Shown here piece by piece: positions 44,326-54,799 of a stretch of DNA of 64,000 bases. The stretch lies in contig CAOLHI010001008.1 of assembly GCA_948474755.1 (NCBI GenBank), positions 186,001 to 250,000 of the forward strand, in the 5' to 3' direction. Under the pieces are notes generated by a model. It had not been told where the DNA came from, did not search any database, and saw only the letters and a program-made list of their open reading frames with translations. How positions within the stretch are numbered: position 1 is the stretch's first letter; each line of letters starts with the position of its first letter. The translations under genes and the position numbers were made by a program. Source of the DNA: Ctenosaura bakeri (lineage: Eukaryota > Chordata > Lepidosauria > Squamata > Iguanidae).

Positions 44326-46446
44326 AATTAATCTATTTGTCAGGTGAAGGAAAGGAGTACTTTATTTAGTTGCAAAAGATTACATTCAGATTCCATTGGA
44401 TAAGCTCATCATGAGAGAGGGAGAAGACCTTTATTCACTGTCCCTGCACAATGAACAAACAAATATCATGATGTGGGTAATGTAGGGAGGAGTCTTTTGG
44501 GACTCCAGGCTGTATTGGAGATGAGTCACAAGAATCAGAGAGCAGAACTACTTCATCAGGAGCAGATAACAACAATTAACTCTCTTTTGGATACCTTTCC
44601 TCCTCATCTACAGAAGTTTTTTGACTGACTGACAGTTGAAATCAGTTAAATTGGAATTCAAGGGGAGAGGAATGCAAATATGCTAAACCTACGAACAGTA
44701 AAGCAATGGAATTACAAAATTCTGTAACTTCTATCAGAGGTCTGTTTTCTGGTGGAAAGGGGGAATTAGTGAAGGATGAGAAATTCTTTCAATTTGCATT
44801 GTAATGTATTCTTACCTAATTTTGTACCTTTAAAGCACTCTGCAATACACAAAAATCACTTCTCCATCAAAACTTGCCCTGCTCTGATTTTTACAGAGGA
44901 GTTCGACAATAAAAAGATATCAGAAATAATGCATAAATTAAGGGAAGGCAACATCAAAATGGAAACTGCTTACAAATAATGTATGTATATATTAGACAAG
45001 AGGTGATCTGTGGAGAGAAACATTTAAAGAACTGGATGCCCATATATATAAGTACTTTAAAAATCCCAAAGTTCAAGATGAATGGAATTTAAGATTCTAA
45101 AAAATTCCCACAGCTCAAGTTGAACCAAATTTGAGAGTGTAGAAATAAGATAGTAAATCAAACTGAAACTGATTAAACCAGCAATCTCTAAGTAGGATAC
45201 AAATATGTAAAATAAAACAAGCAATAAATGTTTCTCTAGTTTATACCTGAAACAAAATGCTTGCAGTTGTAGCATTTCTTTAACACAGGAGGTTATGTGC
45301 TTGTAATTGGGGAAACTGCTTCTTCTTTCTGATAGTATCCCAGATCATAGAATAAGTTCTCAAGGGAAAAAAAATAAGTTTCTTAAGTGAGATGTTCTCT
45401 CTTTATTTCTTATTTGACATTTGCAGATGTTTTATTTTAAAAAAAGAAATATTATCCTTTTGTCCTTTGCTAAGATTATTTATTTTCAAGGCAGATATTG
45501 TTGAAGACTTATCATTAAACCCATCAGGAAATAAAGTTTCCATAAACCAAACAAGATTGTATGTCAGGATCAGGGACATTGCAGGACGAACTGAATTCAG
45601 CCAACCAGAATTGTTTGGATTCCAGTGTTCAGAATCTTTTGCTTCTATACGTTTTCACAAACAAAGATCATAGGGTTACAGAGGCTTTTAAATCCACAGG
45701 AGGTACGAAGGAAACATTTTAAAGGGCTTCAAGCTTCATGTAGAGATTAAGGAAAAACCCATGTGAGAGAGGTTAATAGAGTAATGCTTTTGTTAGCATT
45801 GTATTTTCTACTTCTAACCCTTTATTCCCAAGCTCTCGTACACAATTTTGTTTTAGCAGTACTCACTGCAAAGGAGTTTGGAGCTCAGTTCAAACAAACA
45901 TCTGTGTTTAGGCACCCTACCTGACTTGAATTTTACAAATGATATTTTGAGTTTTAGTGGGAGGAATAAGGACATGCACTGTGACAACTGCTGAAGGCCT
46001 TGACCATTGCAATAAAGCAACACTAGCTTCCATGAGTAGAAAATATCAAATTGTTAGATCTTAAGGTTGTAGAACAGAGGAGGCCAGCAGCATACTTCAG
46101 TACAAAGTAAAGGAGAGAGTTCCTCAGATAGGGATGCCATTGAGAAGACCCCATTTTTGGTTTGATTTATTTTCTAAACTATATTGAAAGCTTGGGCCTT
46201 ACGTCTGACTTTAAGGTCCAGACATGTTCCTTTGAGTGCAGGTGGGCTAAAGATGAAAAACAAGCTCAGTGTGAATGAAACTATACTAGTTTTCTGTGTT
46301 CATCTTAAAACAGTGCTCTTAGATACCCCAACATTCATATTTTCCCAATCTATTTTGATGTAAAATAAATTGGGGTGTTTGTTTTCAAAATGCGTATATA
46401 TCTTATGTTATAAAGTAGATGCATGTGAAGACTATTACATCACACT
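44326..46446. other. Unrecognised non-coding DNA
   Basis: About 2.1 kb AT-rich without a recognisable gene or element. 45060-45130 contains a near-duplicated phrase (AATCCCAAAGTTCAAG, AATTCCCACAGCTCAAG). Confidence 0.35.
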
Positions 46447-47236
46447 GGCCCTTTTCGCACGTAGGTCATTAGCGCAATGAGGGAGAGCCCTTGCGCTACT
46501 GTAAACTTCGCAAAAAAGCCCCTTGCACTCCGCACACAGCAGGGCATTTGTGAGAGAGCACCATTCCCTGCCTGGTGCCTCTTCCGCATGTCGGTGTCGT
46601 GGGCCACGCCCAGGTCCCTCCCTGTCCCCGCCCCACCGGCCCTGATTGGGCGGTGGGTTTTCTTTTTTTCTTCTTTTTTTCAGCCTATCGTGCTAACGTT
46701 AGCACGATAGATCCTGCCAACAGGCCATCGCAGCAGCCCCAAGGGCAGACCAGTAGCAGAGCTACGGTGCTAATGCGCTAACGTGCTAACGATAGCACCA
46801 GTTTTTTTTAAAAAAAATAGTCAGCCAGACCCCAGGGGCTGCTGTCGTCTCAAGTGTGGTGACGCAACCCCGGGGTGGGCTCTTGCGGCAACATGTCGGG
46901 CAGTGTTCCCTGCTACCATGGGGGCAGCGGCGTCCCTGCTGCTGGGCGGGGCTTCCTCTGGGAGTTGCTGTGTGACGGACAGGCAGCTGGGACTGCCCGC
47001 ACCCCGCCCACTCCTGGCTCCTTCGCGTAAGAGGGCTCCGCAGGCCCGTGGGTTGCGTGAGCGATACGTAAAAGGAGGTCATTTTCGCTTCCAGGTGAAA
47101 ATGAAAAAACGCGACTCCAGCACTACTCACGATCGCGAGAGCCCCGGGTCGGCGGGAACGTCATGCGGTACGGCGGCTCGTGAAGGGGGGAGGGAGCGTG
47201 TTTAATACGCTTTCAAACTGCCATGCGAAAAGGGCC
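46447..47236 (+). mobile_element. Complete GC-rich non-autonomous DNA transposon, GGCC-TIR family C, long form
   Basis: The 790-bp element is flanked by ACT on both sides (46444-46446, 47237-47239). Ends are GGCCCTTTTCGCACG and CATGCGAAAAGGGCC. It holds a perfect 26-bp palindrome at 46685-46710 with further GCTAACG repeats to 46795. A stem-loop at 47080-47103 (CATTTTCGC with GTGAAAATG) and the site GGCTCCGCAGG near 47033 match other family C copies. It is GC- and CpG-rich. The ORFs on both strands (up to 140 codons) resemble no known transposase; I treat them as compositional. Confidence 0.9.
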
Positions 47237-47732
47237 ACTGACCCATATCATAGTACTTTTGTTCTGAGTTTTGTCACATGTCCACAGTACATGTCCAGCA
47301 AAAATGTGGTTAAAAGTGTAAAATACATTTATTTGTGTTCACATTTCACTACAAAAATATCCATATAATATATCCCAAAAATGTCAGTGGGATGAATTTT
47401 ATCTGGCTGTGGAACTCACATAAGGAAGGTCAACTTGGCTTAGACATGTAGGATATGTTGTTCAGACTCTTAGCTCCTACCATTTCAGTCAAGCATTTCA
47501 GAAATGCTTTATAACACTTGCTATTCTATGTGGGGAAGTAAATGCTTGTTTGTTTTGATTAGATGCCACAAAAAAAACCCCATTTTTTTCCCTTTTCATT
47601 TGCAAAACAGCAAGTCAGCAAGAGCATTAGCACTTCTGAAATTTTTGGTTGTGTGTTTGTGTGTGTTCATATCACCCAAATTAATTTGGACAGACTAGGA
47701 TTGTTGTTGCCTTCTCACATGAAGACTGTAGT
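47237..47732. other. Unrecognised non-coding DNA
   Basis: No structure seen. Confidence 0.35.
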
Positions 47733-48499
47733 TTCATAGAATCATAGAATCATAGAAATGTAGAGTTGGAAGAGACCACACGGGCCATCCAGTCCAACTC
47801 CCTGTCATGCAGGAACACCCTCAAAGCACTCCCGACAGATGGCCATCAAGCCTCTGCTTAAAAACCTCCAAGGTAGGAGACTCCACTACTCTCCGAGGCA
47901 GCAGATTCCACTGCCGGACAGCCCTGACTGTCAGGAAGTTCTTCCTGAGGTTCAGGTGGAATCTCCTTTCCTGCAGCTTGAATCCATTGCTCCTTGTCCT
48001 GGTTTCTGGAGCAGCAGAAAACAAGCCCCCTCCTTCCTCTACGTGGCATCCCTTCAAATATTTAAACATGGCTATCATGTCCCCTCTTAACCTCCTTTTC
48101 TGCAGACTAAACATACCCAGCTCTCTCAGTCTATCCTCATAGGGCATGTTTTCCAGGCCTCTCACCATTTTGGTCACCCTCCTCTGGACTTGCTCCAGCT
48201 TGTCAATATCCTTCTTGAATTGGGGTGCCCAGAACTGGACACAGTATTCAAGATGGGGTCTAACCAAAGCAGAGTAGAGTGGTACCAGTACCTCCCTCGA
48301 TCTAGACACCATACTCCTGTTGATGCAGCCGAGAATTGCATTGGCTTTCTTGGCTGCCGCATCACACTGCTGACTCATGTTCAGCTTGTGGTCTATGAAG
48401 ACTCCTAGATCCCTTTCACACGTACTGCTATCCAGCCACGTGTCCCCCATCCTATATTTCTGTATTCCATTATTTCTGCCTAAGTGTAGGACCTTACAT
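47733..48499 (-). mobile_element. CR1 LINE, 5'-truncated, well preserved
   Basis: Inverted tail TCATAGAATCATAGAATCAT, conserved GTAGAGTTGGAAGAGACC block, then the C-terminal third of ORF2 with an open frame, truncated at the AGGTCCTACACTTAGGC region (48499). It is very similar to 57428-58175, suggesting two fairly recent copies of one subfamily. Confidence 0.95.
47821..48450 (-). pseudogene. CR1 ORF2 C-terminal fragment (209 codons)
   Basis: The frame starts at an internal Met ([17 protein letters not shown]) and runs to the natural CR1 stop after HLSGVL. It covers the region downstream of the reverse transcriptase active site: [58 protein letters not shown] and [10 protein letters not shown]. 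There is no endonuclease and no catalytic FADD box, so it cannot act alone. It is open throughout, unlike the older copy at 18861-20365. The frame at 57458-58087 has the same start and end. Confidence 0.9.
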
Positions 48500-48552
48500 C
48501 TTTGTTTGTATCTTTTTGATGCATAGGAGTGTCTTCTGGAACTGTTATGGTG

Positions 48553-48672
48553 AACTTAGCTTTAGTTTGTCCACGCAACTCAATTATAGCAGTTTGATAG
48601 CATTATAACTATCCATGGAGCCATGCTATGAATTCTTAGGATTTGTAGTTTGGTGAGATACTTAGAATCCTG
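48553..48672. mobile_element. MITE fragment
   Basis: CATTATAACTATCCATGGAG, GCTATGAATTCTTAGGATTT and GTAGTTTGGTGAGATAC follow the order of the asymmetric MITE at 11050-11243. Both termini are eroded. Confidence 0.55.
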
Positions 48673-49649
48673 TTGTGGACTTCTATTACTCTAATTCTAA
48701 GTTCCTTGTTAAAATACATATCTCACTATCTCATATCCTCAATTCTGTTAGAGGTCACTTCTGTTTGTATGTTCCTCTTGGCCCAGCAGTAGACACTACA
48801 GCGGGAAAACACCCTATCTGGAAAATATATCAAATCTATAGACTTTGTCCTTTGTTTTCTGACATTCATGAAGACTTACACATTTGTTCTGTTACGCAGA
48901 ATCGCTGCAGGGGCAAAAGTAGCTTCCTAGTGCTTTAAGTACATATGAAAGACCCAAAGTATATGATTATTCAAGAGCATTCTGTATAGTCTCTGCATGC
49001 TTAAAAGGATAATCACTTCATCATGACACTGAAAATTACAATAATCATAGCTACCGTGTTTCATTCTTATTTCTTTTCAGTCCATTATGGGGCCTCTTTT
49101 TGACAAGGAAAATTGGCGCTTGCTGCCTTGACAGCAAAGGACGAATGCCTTGACATGGCCCAGTGCTTCTTGCCGAATAATTAAATCAAAGTATGGTGTA
49201 AATCCCAATGGTACCAATTCATTGGTAGTATTTCTATCAAGACCTACAGACTATAAATCCAATATTTGATATTTATGGCATTCACCTATGGTTCAAGGTT
49301 AGAAGCAGCTGGCAAGATTTAGTTCCTACCTGGCTCAACAGAGAACATCTTTTAACTCCTTGTATGCAGCAGCGGGTGAAGGAACATATCACTGTGACTT
49401 CAAATGCTGCTAGCTTGATGTACTTGGAGAGGATTGGTGATAAATTGTACCATGGGACCATGAAATACTAGGTCCATGACTAGCTTGGTAAATGGTAAAA
49501 CTGTAGTTCTATGTGTTCATCTGCAGAAAGATAGCTGGATGCTGCCTGGCTACTTTAAGCCATTAAATAATCATGTGAAGTGGTGTCCAGGTGTCAATGA
49601 GATATATGGCATGGCCAGGAGACACTGCAGACAGATGTACTAGAATGTA
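48673..49649. other. Unrecognised non-coding DNA
   Basis: No structure seen. Confidence 0.35.
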
Positions 49650-50061
49650 GTGAGCTCTCCATTTTTTCAGGGGTTAGGGGTGCAAGACCCCTATGAAAAT
49701 GGAAAAAATGTGGATAAAAATAAAAATCATTAATATTTTTTTTAACCTGAGATCATTTCTCCAGGAAACTCTAAGGTGATTCTATAGTCAACTTCCAGCA
49801 GAAGTGGGCCATACAGTCATACTAATGCTAGAAATACCTAGAGATGCCTTCTTTTTAGGAAGCACGACTCTATGGTCCACCTGCAGTAGCAATAGACCAT
49901 AGAATCATGCTGGAAGACCTAGAGATTCCTAGAGAGAACATATTTTTTTCTGTAGGAGGAGCAAATAAGGTAAGTTTTTTTAAAAAAAAATATATGAAAT
50001 TAAATAACCTATAAATAATAAATCCATGAGTGCTAAACTCATGAAAGTGGAAGGCCTACTC
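49650..50061. mobile_element. TA-flanked MITE, Tigger/mariner-like
   Basis: It is flanked by TA (49648-49649, 50062-50063). The ends are related in inverted orientation: GTGAGCTCTCCATTTTTTCA against the complement of CATGAAAGTGGAAGGCCTAC. The inside is AT-rich with two related blocks (CTCTATGGTCCACCTGCAG near 49871, and CAATAGACCATAGAATC near 49892). No coding capacity. Confidence 0.7.
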
Positions 50062-51848
50062 TAATCTGAAACTGCATATGCAGGTATATTTTGAAATTAT
50101 GGCTATGTCATCAACAGGATTCTGGTCTCAATATAAGACACTCCAATTGGGTGTCCCATAGTGATACTTCCTGGATGAATGCCAGAATCCCACCCAGTAG
50201 ACCTCATAATGTTATGGATATGATTCAGCCAATGTTAGATGTTGTTGGGCAGGGTGAGGAGCATATAAAGATGGCAAGCTAGATCAAGCACTTGACTGGT
50301 GGTTGCAACAGCACCTTCTTCCCTTCTTCTCAGTAGACCTCTATGCCACCTGAAAACTAAAATAACCCAGAACTGGTTTTGGGAAAGCAAAGATGTTGCA
50401 GTGGGGAGTAGAACTTGTCCTTCTCCTGGTTAAGTTGTATCCCATGTTCTGTTACTTCAGTGTTGGATCCTTCTCTATGTGTAGGGACTAAGTGAATTAA
50501 CCAGGGATGTCGGAGAAATTAATCAGGGTCACATTTTTAGTATGAATGTACCAAACTTGGGCCAGATGAAGATCTAGAACACATTTGCATGTTCAAATCC
50601 ACACTTTTCAGAGTTTTGTGGTCTGGTTCACAACTCAAAAAAAAAAATGTCCACCAATGTGCATATAATAGGGGAAAGCACTCATAATAATTCATTGCAT
50701 GCAGTGGGGACACTTCCAAAAAGTGGATACAAAAATGTGGAAAACATGCTTAAAATATATTCAAATGTTAATGCTGACTTAATCCTCTCCCCCTGCATTC
50801 CCAAATTGCATGTTAGCAAACTGATGCAGTTACAGGCAATAACACCTTGCAAGCAGGGAAATGAGAAATGCCATGAAACTGAAATTTATAATTCACCCAC
50901 CCTTAGTTGTAACCATTAGGTATATTAGTTAGTGTAGTTAGATAGCTTTGTTTGGTCCACAATTTAAAGGGGAAAAAAATTGATTTGTACTTTACAAATT
51001 AATATGCAGTTAATCTTCGGGCTGAGTGCTATTCTAAATTTTGTGATGCAGTTTCAGCTCACAAAATGCACTGAAGCAATGCATATTTTATGCAGAAATA
51101 GGAATAAATTGCCTCTGCTCAGGGAAAATATATGAAGTATGCATATTTGGGGAAAATGCATATGAAATATATATTTCATGGGGCATAATTACAAAAATTA
51201 TGTTTTAGAGGAAAATGTCTTTTAGGAGGAATTGCATACAATTTAGTTCAAAACTCCATGCATTTTTTTTTTAAAAAAAACATGGGCATTGGTACAGAAT
51301 GGATTTATTCTGAAATACATATGAAACTGACACAGTCTGGAAATAGACTGCTCCATCCAATTCTACTGTTTGTTATTTGTCATCACACGTGGTTCAGAAG
51401 TACAATCTCTAGCAGCTGACACATGGGGGAAAAGGATCCATCTCCTGAGAGACCCAACTGGATATAACTGATATTGTAATCATTGCAAATTATTTTAGCA
51501 AATGAGAACAACAGTACTAGAGTGATGTGCAAAGCTGCTGCCCTCTCAGTTCAACATGAACATCATCTGGGTTTGGCAGTCCTTTTGGCTGAATATTCAA
51601 AATAAATTCTTAATGGGACTTTTGTGTATCCTCAAAGCATTTGAATCTTGTGTTTCCTCCATGGCGTTCAAAGCAGCATAAAGGGCTTTCCTTTTTCCAA
51701 ATTAATCCATATAATAACCTTTAGAGGTAGGCTTATTCACTGCTTAAGGTCACCCCAAAAGTTTCATGGCTCAGTAATACCATTGAGAAACCAGAGGATT
51801 TGGCTCTCTCAGATCAGAAAATCTGGATTTCTCATGTTCCATATTCTA
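50062..51848. other. Unrecognised DNA with AT-rich, ATGCATATT-containing stretches
   Basis: No gene. 51000-51330 contains recurring AATGCATATT, GGGGAAAATGCATATG and AAATATATATTTCATG words that look like a decayed AT-rich internal repeat. Confidence 0.4.
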
Positions 51849-52275
51849 GGTCATTTCCTCATGGGGCGAGGGAATTGCCCTGTGCCGGTACTTACCGGAC
51901 CTTTGGGCTTGATGCTTGGGTCCAGGCTGGTCCACAGCAGTGTGTGGCCGACGCTCCGCTCCGCACTGCTCCAGGGACAAAAATGGCAGCTTCCGGTTGG
52001 TGGAGGGTCTCCACCAACTGCTGAAGCTCACCAGCCTAAAACCCACCCCCGGCAGATCGCAGGCTCACACTGGTGCGAGCCTGGAAATCTCCACTAGAGC
52101 ACGGGAACGGAGTGGCACGCTCCATGCTTTTGAAAGGCCTCTTTCAAGAGGTCTTTCAAAAGCACACTGGACAACCATCTACAGGAAGTAGGTCCGACCC
52201 AGTCCACTCCCAGGTGCAGATGTCCTCTCTGGAGGACGCTCTGCACTGTTTCTTTAACTCCATGCAGAAATGGGG
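51849..52275. mobile_element. Complete non-autonomous DNA transposon, GGCC-TIR family B
   Basis: It is flanked by CTA on both sides (51846-51848, 52276-52278). The left end GGTCATTTCCTCATGG and right end CATGCAGAAATGGGG are mutated forms of the TIR. The interior is colinear with 7499-7903, with shared blocks TCCGCACTGCTCC, GGGACAAAAATGG, CTGAAGCTC and CCAGCCTAAA. The central stem-loop at 52135-52164 pairs TGCTTTTGAAAGG with its partner (one mismatch). A TACTTACC word lies near the left end, as in the sister copy. Confidence 0.88.
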
Positions 52276-53939
52276 CTAGTCCAGTATTCTAACTTTTACA
52301 CAACAAAACCCCATTTTCCATGCCTCTCCTACTCAATCTTTCAGAAGCTTAAACAAACAAAAAGACTATGTGAAAATGGAGGGAGTGAATGTCATGAAAG
52401 CCTTCTAGCAGGCCTGCCTGACTCTGTCTTCCGTGTGAAATTATTCTCCCAATCATACACAGAAGGCATCATTTTCTGCTACAATTAGGAGGCCTTTTCC
52501 CTGCTTAAGTTAGGAAATTTTTATTGCTACTAGTGAAGGCTGGAGAGCATGGAAGAGAAATTGGGATGAAGAGCGAGCAACAGAAATGCCCAAAATCAGT
52601 ACCAACATGAGAAGTTTCTTGCTGAAACTTCATTAACCCACTGATGAAATATATTAATGTGATCATTGGGGGGGTGGGGGTGAGAGACCTCTTTTACCCT
52701 AAAATGAAAGATAATGCTCTAGAAACCACAGTTAAGTTTATTCCTTGCCATAGTGTATTATATATTACACGCTCAGATAGATAATTTTCTTCTAAAGCCG
52801 GGATTGTATCACATAAAGAATGTTAATATAGCTGTACATGTCAAGGAAGAATAATTGATATGCCTGTTGACAGAAGCATATGTTCAGAGAGGTAGTTTGA
52901 TACAACTTGCCTTTGTAATTATTAGATGTCATGTTTAATTGCATGCTTGGAAACTATTAGGTGACTTCTTTTCTGTGAGGTGTTGTGACTGAAACAACCC
53001 ACATCTAGTCATATTGCCCCCATATTGAAATATTTGTTCTAATTTGACAAAAATTGTAATTATTCTTTTGTTGAGTATCTTCCCCTCCTGACTGTAAAAC
53101 ACGCATGCACATTTTCCCTTGATAATTATTGTCAAACCTTCATACAAAAGTAAAGGACATAGATGTGCATCCTTCAAAAGTATTTCTCTAGTGAAATATC
53201 TAGGGATTTAGTGTAAGAATGGCAAAGAAAAACTTGCAGTCAAAGGATGCTTGGTGTAAAATTACAAACTTTGATATTAGAAAAATGCATTTCTAATACT
53301 TTTGGACTTAATCATCAGTTGAAGTGAGCACACATGGATTTCAGGTACCGATAGAAAAAGCTGCCAGTTTAATTGTCTCCTGCACTCAAAATTGAAAACC
53401 TCTAGGTTTTTTGTTTTTGTTTTTGTTTTGTCTTGAATATATGGTTTCTTCATTTTGGTGAATTCTTCAAAACTGAACTAAATTTCTCCCAATCTGCACT
53501 TGCAGAGTCCAATAAATACAAATATTTCCAGAATGGAGATAGCCTTTTTTTTACCTGCATGCCATACAAATTGTTAAAGCTGAGTAGCCCATTAGAAAAT
53601 AGAAGTAGTGATGGGAAGAATATTCAAAAATATTTTAAAAATCATTAAAAACATGTTTTTCAAGTGTCAAGAAACCCTGAAAAGAAGAATGAGAATCTTT
53701 GCAGTTCAGGACTTCTTCTGCACAAAATTTGCAATGGTGGTTTTCAAAGCAGAACTATTATTTCCTGCAAAGAAAATGATGATTTCTGCATTAAAAAAAG
53801 TTGTGCAATTAAACCATGTATGAATTTTATGCAGAACAAATCCCCAATTACAGATTCCCCCACTCACACATAAAACATGATTGAGCAGAGGAAGGTTTGA
53901 ACAGACATTGTTAAAATTTAAATACTCAAATTCCTGAAC
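52276..53939. other. Unrecognised non-coding DNA
   Basis: No gene. 53590-53840 is AT-rich and repeat-like in wording, but no family is recognised. Confidence 0.35.
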
Positions 53940-53947
53940 TATGATGA

Positions 53948-53992
53948 GTATTTTTCATTTTTTTATTTTTTTATTTTTTTATTTATTTTTGC
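53948..53992. repeat. (TTTTTTA)n low-complexity tract
   Basis: Runs of six to seven T separated by TA, about six units. Confidence 0.93.
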
Positions 53993-54762
53993 TGGACTTA
54001 TTGTCTGTACTTATTTTATTTCAATATTTGTTTGATACAATTTTTGAAGCATCTCTTCTTAGGCTGCACATATAAGTCCTCCAAATTCTTTTTGCCAATA
54101 TTCTGCTCTGCAATCATTTCCAGAAGTTCTCAGCTTTTCTCTTTGTGCTTTTGAGATTCTGATCATGTAATTGTTTATTCAGGTTTCAAAGGGGGGGGAT
54201 TCAGAATTTTCTTTCTAAACACATATTTTGTTTCTTCAGTGATCAATATAGTCCGTCTATATACATCTATCAGTATTTTTCTTTGCTTTGTTTGATACAT
54301 TCAGTCAAAGACCTTTTAAATGGTAGCACCATCCATTGGCACTATCTTTCCATGATGATGGGATTGTTTGCTTATGTGAGGCAAAGAGCTATGCTGTTAC
54401 TGGAAGAGTTTCCCAGGTCAGAAAGGCTTTTGATGAGAGGCCAGATTAAAGGTGACAGTAACCCATTAAATGCAGTGGAGAAAAGAAAAGAAAAATCCTT
54501 TTTTGGGTTTGTCATCACCTAGGTCAACAAGGTCCGTATCAAATGTAGGAGTGTCTGAACATCAAATGAAAAGTGGGCTTCAGGACTCAGTATTTTTTTG
54601 CTGGGCAAGATATGGTGAAGTTATTGAAGGCCAACCAGAGCAGAAGAAATGATCAACAGCAAAAAATATATTAATGATGGAATGCTATTATGAAGAAAAC
54701 CCATTAGCCCAAGGTCACCAAAGATAATGTGTGTAATCTGGGAACAAATTTTCCCAGATTTC

Positions 54763-54765
<3 letters not shown>
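53993..54765. other. Unrecognised non-coding DNA
   Basis: No structure seen. Confidence 0.35.
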
Positions 54766-54798
<33 letters not shown>

Positions 54799-54799
54799 G
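54766..54799. repeat. (CAT)n microsatellite
   Basis: About 11 pure CAT/ATC units. Met- or His-runs in overlapping frames are artefacts. Confidence 0.97.
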
